The notes beneath the pieces were generated by a model. The model had not been told where the DNA came from, ran no database searches, and worked only from the letters and a program-made list of their open reading frames with translations. From JAXGTD01 sp040775095 (GTDB taxonomy: Bacteria; Pseudomonadota; Gammaproteobacteria; Chromatiales; Chromatiaceae), in the NCBI GenBank assembly GCA_040775095.1, contig JAXGTD010000091.1, positions 1 through 18,157 on the forward strand: 18,157 nt of DNA. The letters are read 5' to 3'. The translations under genes were made by a program, and so were the position numbers. Positions 1 to 6,858 of the stretch are shown here, piece after piece. How positions within the stretch are numbered: the first letter of the stretch is position 1; the number at the start of each line of letters is the position of its first letter.

Positions 1-1743
1 GGGATGGACGCGGCACTGCAGGTGGCGTTTCGCGGCGGTGCCATCACCGGCCTGCTGGTGGTTGGTCTCGCACTGTTGGGTGTCGCGGGCTACTACCTGT
101 ACCTGGCGCCGTCCGATCCTGCCGACATCGAGGGTCAGAGGCACGCCCTGCATGCGCTGGTTGGTCTCGCCTTCGGTGGCTCGCTGATTTCGATCTTCGC
201 CCGACTTGGCGGCGGTATCTTTACGAAGGGCGCGGACGTTGGCGCGGATATCGTCGGCAAGGTCGAGGCCGGCATCCCGGAGGATGACCCGCGCAACCCG
301 GCAGTCATCGCCGACAACGTGGGCGACAACGTGGGCGACTGCGCGGGTATGGCTGCAGACCTTTTCGAGACCTATGCTGTCACCGTTGTCGCGACCATGC
401 TGCTTGGCGGTATGCTCCTGGGGGAGCATGCGTCCAACGCCATCGTCTATCCGCTGGTGCTGGGCGGGGTATCGATCATCGCATCCATCATCGGGACCTA
501 CTTCGTGAAGATGAAGGAAGGCGACACGCGGGTCATGGCCGCGCTCTATAAGGGGCTGATCGTCGCGGGTGTCATCGCCTTCATCCTGTTCGTCCCTGTC
601 ACCTGGCTCTTTCTGCCGGAGTACTTCGTCGTGCCGGGCGCTGAGCATGTGTTCAGCCGCTGGGGTGTGCTCGGTGCCGCCGCGATCGGCTTGGCGCTGA
701 CCGGCCTGATGGTGCTGATCACGGAATACTACACCGGCACCGATTATGGCCCGGTCAAGAGCATTGCCCAGGCATCCACCACTGGAGATGGCACCAACGT
801 TATCGCTGGTCTCGGTGTCTCGATGAAGGCGACTGCCGCGCCCGTACTGGTAATCTGCGCCGCGATCTGGGGCGCCTACGAGATGGGTGGCCTTTATGGC
901 ATCGCGATTGCCGCGACCTCGATGCTCTCCATGACCGGCATCATCGTCGCGCTCGACGCCTACGGCCCGATCACCGACAACGCCGGCGGTATCGCCGAGA
1001 TGGCCGAGCTCGACGAGAAGATCCGCGGCATCACCGATCCGCTCGACGCCGTCGGCAATACCACCAAGGCGGTGACCAAGGGCTATGCGATCGCCTCTGC
1101 GGGTCTCGCCGCGTTGGTCTTGTTTGCCGACTTCACGCACGCGCTGACAGCCGCGGGCAAGCACCTGTCGTTCGAGCTCGACAACCCGGCGGTGCTGATC
1201 GGGCTGTTCATCGGCGGTCTGATACCGTACCTGTTCAGCGCGATGGCCATGGAGGCGGTCGGCCGTGCCGCTGGGCGAATCGTGGAAGAGGTGCGCCGAC
1301 AGTTCCACGCCAAGCCGGGGATTATGGACTACACCGAGAAGCCCGATTACTCCAAGGCCGTTGATATCCTGACCCGCGCCGCGATCAAGGAGATGATCAT
1401 CCCATCGTTGTTGCCAGTCATGGCACCGATTGCGGTCGCTTTTGGCATGCAACGGCTGATGGGAGGTGACGCCGGTGCGCTGGCGCTCGGTGGTATGCTC
1501 ATCGGGACCATCGTCACCGGCCTCTTTGTCGCCATTTCCATGACCACCGGTGGCGGCGCCTGGGACAACGCAAAGAAGTACATCGAGGACGGCAACTTTG
1601 GCGGCAAAGGCTCTGATGCGCACAAGGCCGCGGTGACTGGTGATACGGTCGGCGATCCGTACAAGGACCCCGCTGGTCCCGCCGTCAACCCGCTGATCAA
1701 GATCATCAATATCGTTGCGCTCCTGATCGTGCCCCTGCTGTAG
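1..1743 (+). CDS. hppA: H+-translocating (membrane) pyrophosphatase, 5' end outside the window
   Basis: Integral membrane pump that couples hydrolysis of pyrophosphate to proton export. The frame is open from base 1, so the true start lies upstream. Counting from the ATG at base 4, 579 residues are visible against roughly 670-700 for the family, so the first one or two membrane segments are missing. The substrate-binding motif DVGADIVGKVE begins near residue 78, followed by the DNVGDNVGDCAGMAADLFE loop near 104-122, many hydrophobic helices, and the C-terminal GDTVGDPYKDPAGPAVNP motif. GNTTKAVTKG near 351-360 carries Lys355 and Thr358, the residues that mark K+-independent H+-pumps; K+-dependent enzymes have Ala and Gly there. 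The soluble pyrophosphatase gene follows on the same strand after two hairpins. Identity is very secure; the ion is inferred from the signature. Confidence 0.97.
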   Translation, partial: GMDAALQVAFRGGAITGLLVVGLALLGVAGYYLYLAPSDPADIEGQRHALHALVGLAFGGSLISIFARLGGGIFTKGADVGADIVGKVEAGIPEDDPRNPAVIADNVGDNVGDCAGMAADLFETYAVTVVATMLLGGMLLGEHASNAIVYPLVLGGVSIIASIIGTYFVKMKEGDTRVMAALYKGLIVAGVIAFILFVPVTWLFLPEYFVVPGAEHVFSRWGVLGAAAIGLALTGLMVLITEYYTGTDYGPVKSIAQASTTGDGTNVIAGLGVSMKATAAPVLVICAAIWGAYEMGGLYGIAIAATSMLSMTGIIVALDAYGPITDNAGGIAEMAELDEKIRGITDPLDAVGNTTKAVTKGYAIASAGLAALVLFADFTHALTAAGKHLSFELDNPAVLIGLFIGGLIPYLFSAMAMEAVGRAAGRIVEEVRRQFHAKPGIMDYTEKPDYSKAVDILTRAAIKEMIIPSLLPVMAPIAVAFGMQRLMGGDAGALALGGMLIGTIVTGLFVAISMTTGGGAWDNAKKYIEDGNFGGKGSDAHKAAVTGDTVGDPYKDPAGPAVNPLIKIINIVALLIVPLL

Positions 1744-1748
1744 CGGAA

Positions 1749-1781
1749 GCCGGCGCCCGGGCTGCACGCCCCGGCGCCGGC
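1749..1781 (+). terminator. GC-rich stem-loop just after hppA
   Basis: Fourteen-base arms (1749-1762 and 1768-1781) pair with one mismatch around a 5-base loop, starting 5 bases after the hppA stop. There is no T run behind it, so it may act as an mRNA 3'-end barrier in front of the true terminator at 1806-1828. Confidence 0.5.
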
Positions 1782-1805
1782 TGCGTTACAATCGGGCCGT
1801 CACCG

Positions 1806-1828
1806 AAAGGCCCCGACGGGCCTTTTTT
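1806..1828 (+). terminator. Rho-independent terminator of hppA
   Basis: AAAGGCCC, loop CGAC, GGGCCTTT, followed by further T residues to 1828. Perfect 8-bp stem with a U tract, located between hppA and ppa, so the two genes are probably separate transcription units. Confidence 0.85.
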
Positions 1829-1940
1829 CGTTGTCGGTGATTGCGGTTGCCAACCTGGCCGGCTGGCGTTGCGGCGGCAGCGCGGCGCCGGCGCCGGCAC
1901 CGGACCTGCGGTATTTCTCGCCACTCAACAGAGGCCAATC

Positions 1941-2489
1941 ATGGATCTGCAACGCGTACCACGGGGCGATAACGTCCCGAACGAAGTCAATGTCATCATC
2001 GAGATCCCATCGCATGCGGAACCGGTCAAGTACGAGATGGACAAGGGGACCGGGGCGATGTTCGTCGATCGGTTCATGTCGACCGCGATGCACTACCCTT
2101 GCAACTATGGCTACGTGCCGCATACGCTGTCGTCCGATGGCGACCCGGTCGACGTGATCGTCGTCACACCCTATCCGTTGATCTCCGGATCAGTGATCAG
2201 ATGCCGTCCGATCGGTGTGCTCAAGATGACCGACGAGTCGGGTGATGACGCGAAGATCCTCGCGCTGCCGATCGACAAGCTCTATAAGGGTTACCGGGCG
2301 GTCGAGAGCTTTCGCGACATGCCGCAGCATTTGCTCGACCAGATTGCGCATTTCTTCGAACACTATAAGGACCTCGACGAAGGGAAATGGGTGCGCGTCG
2401 GGGGCTGGGGCGGCCGGGAAGAGGCGCGTGAGGAGATCATGGCGAGTGTGCGGATGTTCGACGAGGCCCCGGAGAAACCGATGTTCTAA
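1941..2489 (+). CDS. ppa: Soluble inorganic pyrophosphatase (family I)
   Basis: Cytoplasmic Mg2+-dependent enzyme that hydrolyses pyrophosphate to two phosphates and so pulls biosynthetic reactions forward. The 182-residue product matches the bacterial family I length. The signature DGDPVD at 66-71 holds the metal-binding aspartates Asp66, Asp68 and Asp71. Glu21, Lys30, Glu32, Arg44, Tyr52 and Tyr56 sit exactly one residue after the E. coli mature-protein positions. The ATG at 1941 is chosen over an upstream in-frame start at 1869 because the protein family begins here and GAGG lies at 1931-1934. The 24 extra residues upstream are Arg/Gly/Ala-rich and unlike the family. It lies directly downstream of the membrane pyrophosphatase gene, separated by a terminator. 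Confidence 0.96.
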   Translation: MDLQRVPRGDNVPNEVNVIIEIPSHAEPVKYEMDKGTGAMFVDRFMSTAMHYPCNYGYVPHTLSSDGDPVDVIVVTPYPLISGSVIRCRPIGVLKMTDESGDDAKILALPIDKLYKGYRAVESFRDMPQHLLDQIAHFFEHYKDLDEGKWVRVGGWGGREEAREEIMASVRMFDEAPEKPMF

Positions 2490-2523
2490 GGCGCGCCCCA
2501 TGGCGCCCTGCTTGGGAGAATCG

Positions 2524-2664
2524 ATGAGCAGATTGACTGAGCGGGTGCCGTCGATCCGCGATTCGGGTCGGGGACATCGCCGCCACCGACTCATGGTCGT
2601 CGACGGGAGCCTGTCGGCGCTGACGCCTTATGCGCGTCGCGCGGGTGAGCCATGTCGGAGCTGA
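2524..2664 (+). CDS. Possible small leader ORF (46 codons) overlapping the moaC start
   Basis: An ATG at 2524 preceded by GGGAGA (2514-2519) opens a 46-codon frame that ends at 2664, 13 bases inside moaC. The product is Arg/Ser-rich and is not recognised. moaC itself has only a weak Shine-Dalgarno (GGGTGA close to its ATG), so translation through this ORF might feed moaC by coupling. It could equally be a chance frame in GC-rich DNA; no function is proposed. Confidence 0.22.
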   Translation: MSRLTERVPSIRDSGRGHRRHRLMVVDGSLSALTPYARRAGEPCRS

Positions 2665-3134
2665 CCCACTTCAACCAGGACGGTGAGGCCCAGATGGTCG
2701 ATGTCGGCGGGAAGCCCGTCACTCGGCGTCGTGCCGTGGCCGAGGGTCGCATCCGAATGCAGTCCTCGACCTTGCGGATGATCGACGTCGGTGCGCACGC
2801 CAAGGGGGATGTGCTGGGGGTGGCTCGTGTTGCCGCGATCATGGGGGCGAAGCGCACGGCGGATCTCGTGCCGCTGTGCCATCCGCTTGCGTTGACACGG
2901 GTGGAGATCGAGCTCGGGCTGTGCCCGGAGGAGTCGGCGGTGCTCTGCCGCGCATCCGTTGAGACGCGCGGGCCGACAGGTGTGGAGATGGAGGCCCTGT
3001 GCGCGGTACAGGTCGCGCTGCTGACCGTTTACGATATGTGTAAGGCAGTGGACCGTGGCATGACGATCGATGGTGTGCAGCTGGTTGAGAAGCTCGGTGG
3101 GCGCTCCGGCCACTGGCACCGCGACGAGGCATGA
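2652..3134 (+). CDS. moaC: Cyclic pyranopterin monophosphate synthase MoaC
   Basis: Converts 3',8-cyclo-7,8-dihydro-GTP, made by MoaA, into cyclic pyranopterin monophosphate, the second step of molybdenum cofactor synthesis, in the cytoplasm. The 160-residue length is that of the family. Catalytic residues fall at the E. coli numbers: Lys51, His77 in LVPLCHPL, and Asp128 and Lys131 in VYDMCKAVD. The GVEMEALCAV segment near 110-119 is also characteristic. The start matches the usual MSELTHF opening. No other moa gene is in the window, so its partners are encoded elsewhere. It may be co-transcribed with the hemerythrin gene 42 bases downstream. Confidence 0.96.
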   Translation: MSELTHFNQDGEAQMVDVGGKPVTRRRAVAEGRIRMQSSTLRMIDVGAHAKGDVLGVARVAAIMGAKRTADLVPLCHPLALTRVEIELGLCPEESAVLCRASVETRGPTGVEMEALCAVQVALLTVYDMCKAVDRGMTIDGVQLVEKLGGRSGHWHRDEA

Positions 3135-3176
3135 GCAGGTGCCCAGGATCCACGAAGTCATGATACGGAGGGGGTG

Positions 3177-3641
3177 ATGAGCAAGTTCATGGAATGGTCA
3201 GCCGCGCTGAGTGTCGGTGTCGACGAGCTCGATTCCCAGCACAAGGTATTGGTTGGACTGGTCAATGAGCTGCACGAGGCGCTGACGCAGGGTCGCGAGC
3301 GCGAGGTGCTGGATGCGGTACTCACCCGTTTGGTGGAGTACACCCGCATCCACTTCGCCGTCGAAGAGAGTCTGATGCGCCTGCTCGGCTATCCGGGCCT
3401 CGATGCCCATATGGAGGAGCACCGTGCCCTGATCGCGCGGCTCAACGCGCTGCGTCGGAAGGCCGATGCCGGCGACGCCACGGTCAGTATCGAGCTGATG
3501 GATTTCCTCAAGCTCTGGCTGACCAGCCACATCATGGAAAGCGACCAGCGGTATGCTCGCCATTTTGTCGAGGTTGGCGTGGCGCCAACCCTGCGCCAAC
3601 GCTCGCAAAGCGCGCGCTTCTGGGATCACCTGCGTGACTGA
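3177..3641 (+). CDS. Bacteriohemerythrin (single-domain O2-binding di-iron protein)
   Basis: A 154-residue four-helix hemerythrin that binds O2 reversibly at a non-heme di-iron site, usually in the cytoplasm for oxygen sensing, storage or delivery. All seven iron ligands are present: His22, His59, Glu63, His78, His82, His118 and Asp123, in the motifs DSQHK, IHFAVEE, HMEEH and HIMESD. The start is taken at the ATG at 3177, 5 bases after GGAGG (3167-3171); the GTG at 3174 just ahead is less likely. The C-terminal 20 residues run past the di-iron fold as a basic/aromatic tail. No signalling domain is fused. It sits between moaC and engB, with no clear functional link. Confidence 0.95.
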   Translation: MSKFMEWSAALSVGVDELDSQHKVLVGLVNELHEALTQGREREVLDAVLTRLVEYTRIHFAVEESLMRLLGYPGLDAHMEEHRALIARLNALRRKADAGDATVSIELMDFLKLWLTSHIMESDQRYARHFVEVGVAPTLRQRSQSARFWDHLRD

Positions 3642-3691
3642 TGCGCGAGCGCGCGATGGCGCCGGCCGCGCCCTATCGGCAATCGGACCGG

Positions 3692-3740
3692 CAACCCAAA
3701 GGGTTGGCACGATGCCAGGCGCCACGGATTCTGGCGTGGC
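3692..3740 (+). other. Pair of small stem-loops between the hemerythrin gene and engB
   Basis: CAACCC-AAA-GGGTTG at 3692-3706 forms a 6-bp stem with a 3-base loop. GCCACG (3721-3726) pairs with CGTGGC (3735-3740). Neither has a T run. They may end or stabilise the hemerythrin mRNA. A third perfect 8-bp stem (3572-3579 with 3583-3590) lies inside the hemerythrin 3' coding end. Confidence 0.35.
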
Positions 3741-3764
3741 CGAGTCATCGCCGTGGTCCCGGCG

Positions 3765-4373
3765 ATGAACCCCGATTTTCAACGGGCCGCGTTTCTAACC
3801 GCCGCCTCGGCGTTGCCCGGTGCGCCCCCTGACGTCGGTGTCGAGGTGGCATTCGCCGGTCGTTCCAACGCGGGAAAATCGAGCGCAATCAACGCAATCT
3901 GTCACCAGCGGCAGCTGGCGCGGGCCAGTAAGACGCCGGGAAGGACGCAGCAGCTCATCTTCTTCCGTCTCGACGACGAGCGTCGATTGGTCGATCTGCC
4001 CGGGTATGGCTTCGCGCGCGTGTCGTTGGCCACCAAGGCGGTCTGGCAGGCGTTGATGGGGCGTTATCTCCAGGAGCGCGCCTCGCTGCGTGGACTGGTC
4101 GTGGTCATGGATGCCCGACACCCGTTGACCGACTTCGACCGATCGATGCTCGACTGGGGCCTCGCCGCCGGTCTGCCCATGCTGTTGCTGCTGACGAAAT
4201 CCGACAAGCTCAGCCATGGGGCGGTGCAGAGCACGCTGCTGAAGGTGCGGCGCGCGGTTGCGGCAAGCGCCGTGCCGATGGACGTGCTCGCCTTTTCCGC
4301 CGTCAGCCGGCTCGGCCTCGAGGCCGTTCAGGCCCACATCTCCGGCTGGCTGGGTCTGCCCGCGCCGCGTTGA
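3765..4373 (+). CDS. engB: Ribosome biogenesis GTP-binding protein EngB/YihA/YsxC
   Basis: Essential TRAFAC-class GTPase that assists assembly of the large ribosomal subunit and, in E. coli, affects cell division. The GTP motifs are in order: G1 GRSNAGKS at 32-39, G2 Thr in KTPGRTQ near 57, G3 DLPGYG at 77-82, G4 TKSD at 144-147 and G5 FSA at 177-179. The 202-residue length is typical. The ATG at 3765 is preferred to a GTG at 3753 because the encoded start resembles other gammaproteobacterial EngB proteins. It is the last gene of the first + strand block and converges with the DUF302 gene, with 45 bases between their ends. Confidence 0.96.
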   Translation: MNPDFQRAAFLTAASALPGAPPDVGVEVAFAGRSNAGKSSAINAICHQRQLARASKTPGRTQQLIFFRLDDERRLVDLPGYGFARVSLATKAVWQALMGRYLQERASLRGLVVVMDARHPLTDFDRSMLDWGLAAGLPMLLLLTKSDKLSHGAVQSTLLKVRRAVAASAVPMDVLAFSAVSRLGLEAVQAHISGWLGLPAPR

Positions 4374-4418
4374 GACATCGCCGCGGCCCGGGTGCCTGGA
4401 CGGCATGCGTCGATGGGA

Positions 4419-4997
4419 TCAGAACTCGCCCACGGCCGCGCCCTGCATGATGGCGCGAATATTGTCCCGAACGCGAAGTGCCTCGTCTTTTAACGGCTCT
4501 GGCAGTTCTTTGCCGCCGTGAATCATGAGGTCGAGGTTCATGGAGTAGAGCCAGAGGCGGCCGTTACGATCCTCGACCAGGGCGATCCGGCAGGGCATGA
4601 ACCCGCTGTAGTGGTCCCGGTATTCCAGCATCATCTTGCCGACCCCTGCGTCGCAGAACGACAAGAAATTGACGTAGCGATAGTCTTCGCCGGTGACCGC
4701 CTCCACCTGCTTGTAGAAAGGGGACTCTCCGACGAACAACAGGTTGCGCGAGGTCGCGAGACTCTTCATCGATGCGATCACGTCGTCCGTGTCGAGACCT
4801 TCGTCGACGGGCACCGCCCACATCATCGCGACGCCAGGGTCCCCATAGGTGAGCAGCGCGTTGGCAAACTCCGCGTAGGCCTTTGGGAAGCCGGGATCGA
4901 AATCGGCGAGCCTGGGTCCGATGACCGCGGCGCCGACGAGGATCGCGGCCAGGGTGATCAGACCGATGAGCGCGAGAAGGTTGCGGATGAGTTTCAA
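4419..4997 (-). CDS. Membrane-anchored DUF302 protein
   Basis: A 192-residue protein with one N-terminal hydrophobic helix (about 5-27) and a DUF302-like alpha/beta domain that should face the periplasm. Family signposts are VPVDEGL near 63-68, FVGESPFYKQVE near 88-99, FMPCRIALVEDRNGRLWLY near 133-151, and the MNLDLMIHGGKELP segment near 153-166. Cys115 and Cys136 are the only cysteines and could form a disulfide. The start is the TTG at 4997, read as Met, giving the usual MKLIRNLLALIG opening 6 bases after GGAGG. The ATG 30 bases upstream would put that Shine-Dalgarno inside the gene. DUF302 proteins of this anchored form are frequent in sulfur-oxidising bacteria; the biochemical role is unknown. 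The PETPPW gene lies upstream on the same strand. Confidence 0.85.
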   Translation of the reverse strand: MKLIRNLLALIGLITLAAILVGAAVIGPRLADFDPGFPKAYAEFANALLTYGDPGVAMMWAVPVDEGLDTDDVIASMKSLATSRNLLFVGESPFYKQVEAVTGEDYRYVNFLSFCDAGVGKMMLEYRDHYSGFMPCRIALVEDRNGRLWLYSMNLDLMIHGGKELPEPLKDEALRVRDNIRAIMQGAAVGEF

Positions 4998-5003
4998 GTA
5001 AGT

Positions 5004-5008
5004 CCTCC
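5004..5008 (-). promoter_or_regulatory. Ribosome binding site that fixes a TTG start
   Basis: GGAGG on the minus strand, 6 bases before the TTG at 4997-4995. It decides the start of the DUF302 gene in favour of TTG over the ATG at 5027. Confidence 0.8.
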
Positions 5009-5245
5009 AAGCACCGTCATGATGCACCCCGGGTCTTCGGTGTCGCAGGGGTTAGCGGGCGGTCGATGTGCCGGCTCGACGGACCACCGCGCCGGATCAG
5101 CGGGCACTTGCGGTGGTGCGGGGTCCCGGGCGGCGGGCAGGTGGGCCGACGGATGGCGGCCAAAAGTCTGCAACGCGCCGCCAACGCCCGAGTCCACGGC
5201 GGTGAGGGACCTTCCTGTGCGCCTCGCCACCGGGATGATCTCGGA

Positions 5246-5294
5246 GCCTGGCGAAGCCCGCCTGGCCCTGAAGGTCGCGGAGGGCTTGCCAGGC
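5246..5294 (-). terminator. Long stem-loop just downstream of the PETPPW gene
   Basis: GCCTGGCGAAGCCC (5246-5259) pairs with GGGCTTGCCAGGC (5282-5294), a 13-bp stem with one bulged base and a 22-base loop, 10 bases after the stop codon. There is no U tract on the minus strand, so it is a terminator-like or mRNA-stabilising hairpin. Confidence 0.45.
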
Positions 5295-5304
5295 AGGCGC
5301 CGTA

Positions 5305-6249
5305 TCAGTTGGTGGGCGCCCGCTGCGTACCGGACATGGGCGGCTGCGGCGGATACGGGGGCATCATCTGGGGCATGTCCTCTCCCATTTCCGGCATCCC
5401 CTGCGGCATGTCGGGCGACATCATCGGGGGCGACATCATCTGGGGCCCCATCCCAGGGTTGTACATACCCCGGCAGCCGCCATGGTACCCGCAGGGACCG
5501 CCGTAACCGGGCATCCCGCGCGACATCGGCGGCTGCATCGGGGGCGCATCGCGCATCATCGATGCACGGGCCGTGCTGAGCAGGGCCTCGATGGCCTCCT
5601 TCTGCTCGTCGCTCATCTGCTCGATCGTCTGGCGATACTTCTCGAACCGCTCCTTCATCTCGTTGCGGCGCTCTTGCGCGGCCACCCAAGGCGGCGTCTC
5701 CGGCATCTCAACACCGTTCTCGGCAGCGCGGGCGCGCATCTCTTCCCATCGCTCGATACGCATCGCCTCGAGCTCATCAGGCGTCATCGCCGTACGTGCC
5801 CCGGGCGGCACGGGGCGGCCCATCTGCTCTGGCCCGGGGGCGCCGGCACTGGCCCAGGGCGGGGTCTCCGGCAGATCGATGCCGATCTCCGCCGCGCTCT
5901 TGCGCACGGCCTCGTATTGGCGCTCGCGCTTGGCCATATGCTCGGCTCGGCGCTGCTCCATCTGCGTGCGCGCGGCCTCGGCACGGGAGGGCGTGGCGGG
6001 TGCCTCCGCCGTGGGCGCGGGCGCGGGTGCCTCTGACGCGGGTGCCGGTTCAGCCGGTGCCTCTGCCATGGGCGCGGGATCGGCGGGTGCCTCGGCCATG
6101 GGGGTGGGCTCGGCGGGTGCCGTCTCGGCGGGTGGCACCGGTGCGGCGGCCGGGGCGGGCTCCGTCGTCTCCGATGCCCAGACCGCCTGGCCGAGGGCCA
6201 GTGTCAGTGCCGCGGACGTGAGCAGCAGTGCCTTGTGCTTTTCGAACAT
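5305..6249 (-). CDS. Exported protein with Ala/Pro linker, two PETPPW repeats and Met/Pro-rich tail
   Basis: Not recognised as a named family. The 314 residues divide into a signal peptide (1-25, probable cut VWA/SE); an Ala/Pro/Glu-rich linker (about 28-88) with 10-residue repeats on the pattern MAEAPAxPAP; two charged helical units (about 95-133 and 165-225), each ending or carrying the motif PETPPW (127-132 and 183-188); and a Met/Pro/Gly-rich tail (231-307). The tail has Cys253, His256, Cys259 and about 20 Met in MMSP and DMPQ-type units. A short run near 248-266 is rich in Gly and Tyr. The start is ATG with AAGGAG 7 bases before it. The tail resembles metal-binding Met-rich segments and, less closely, Gly/Tyr-rich sulfur-globule coat proteins. 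Function is unknown; a periplasmic location is inferred. Confidence 0.82.
   Translation of the reverse strand: MFEKHKALLLTSAALTLALGQAVWASETTEPAPAAAPVPPAETAPAEPTPMAEAPADPAPMAEAPAEPAPASEAPAPAPTAEAPATPSRAEAARTQMEQRRAEHMAKRERQYEAVRKSAAEIGIDLPETPPWASAGAPGPEQMGRPVPPGARTAMTPDELEAMRIERWEEMRARAAENGVEMPETPPWVAAQERRNEMKERFEKYRQTIEQMSDEQKEAIEALLSTARASMMRDAPPMQPPMSRGMPGYGGPCGYHGGCRGMYNPGMGPQMMSPPMMSPDMPQGMPEMGEDMPQMMPPYPPQPPMSGTQRAPTN
6010..6099 (-). repeat. In-frame 30-base repeats encoding MAEAPAxPAP
   Basis: Residues 51-80 of the PETPPW protein are three degenerate 10-residue units (MAEAPADPAP, MAEAPAEPAP, ASEAPAPAPT). This low-complexity linker is likely to vary in length between strains. Confidence 0.7.
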
Positions 6250-6432
6250 GGAGTCACTCCTTCATTTTCGTGGTTTTCGGAATCTTGGGCAGCGGCAAAC
6301 CACCCGATTGGAGGCTGCGTTTTCCCTGGTGCCCGGGAGGCGGGGCGGCGGTGCTTTGGCGGCATGACCCCGAGCGATCCCGTCGAACCTCGCCGGCGTG
6401 ACCATAGCACGGTTGCGGCCTCGGTTTAACAG

Positions 6433-6459
6433 CACGCGCGTGGGGCACGAAAATTTTCG
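6433..6459. promoter_or_regulatory. Two adjacent perfect palindromes upstream of the PETPPW gene
   Basis: CACGCGCGTG (6433-6442) and CGAAAATTTTCG (6448-6459) lie 5 bases apart between the response-regulator stop and the PETPPW gene. The second is strikingly AT-rich for this genome. They could be operator sites for the gene downstream or part of the 3' end of the regulator mRNA. Confidence 0.35.
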
Positions 6460-6480
6460 ACGCGGGGCTCCCGGCGGTGT

Positions 6481-6858
6481 TCACGCGCCGAGCATCTGGT
6501 CGATGACGGCCAGCAGCTCGTCGCGCTTGACCGGCTTGGCGATGAAGGTTTGCCCGGAAATCTGCGCCGCCCCCTGGCCCGTCTCCCGTTTGGTCACGAT
6601 TGCCGTGAGAAAGACGTAGCGGATGTGTTTTAGCTCGGGGTCCTCCTGGAGCTGCTCGGCGATGACGTCCCCGTCCATGTCCGGCATCATCACATCGAGG
6701 AAGATCAGGTCCGGTTTGAAGGTTCGCGCGGTTGGGAGCGCCTCGCTTCCGCGGTTGACCTCGCGCACGTCGAACCGTCCCGTCTGCTCCAGGTTCAGCC
6801 GCATCATTCGGGTCAGTGCGGGCTCATCGTCCACGAGCATGATCTTCTTCTTATCCAT
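6481..6858 (-). CDS. Stand-alone receiver-domain response regulator
   Basis: A 125-residue CheY-like protein that is only a receiver domain. Acidic pocket Asp10-Asp11, phosphoacceptor Asp55 in FLDVMMPDMDG, Thr near 85-88 in LTAI, and Lys103 in AKPVK are present. The start is the ATG at 6858, with GAGG 7 bases upstream, not the longer frame at 6903. The gene start overlaps the end of the kinase gene by 8 bases, so the two are probably translated together and act as partners. With no DNA-binding or enzymatic output domain, it must work through protein contact or pass phosphate onward. Confidence 0.93.
   Translation of the reverse strand: MDKKKIMLVDDEPALTRMMRLNLEQTGRFDVREVNRGSEALPTARTFKPDLIFLDVMMPDMDGDVIAEQLQEDPELKHIRYVFLTAIVTKRETGQGAAQISGQTFIAKPVKRDELLAVIDQMLGA

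Larger units (their letters stand above)
4998..5304. other. Intergenic stretch between the PETPPW gene and the DUF302 gene
   Basis: About 300 bases without a credible gene. It holds the DUF302 ribosome binding site at one end and, at the other, the long imperfect inverted repeat at 5246-5294. No convincing -10/-35 pair was seen on the minus strand, so whether the DUF302 gene has its own promoter is open. Confidence 0.6.

Noticed and set aside
1787..1792. TACAAT as a -10 for ppa
   Set aside because: No -35 is visible, and transcripts from here would run straight into the terminator at 1806-1828.
1869..1940. Upstream in-frame start for ppa
   Set aside because: The 24 added residues do not belong to the family, and the ATG at 1941 has its own ribosome site.
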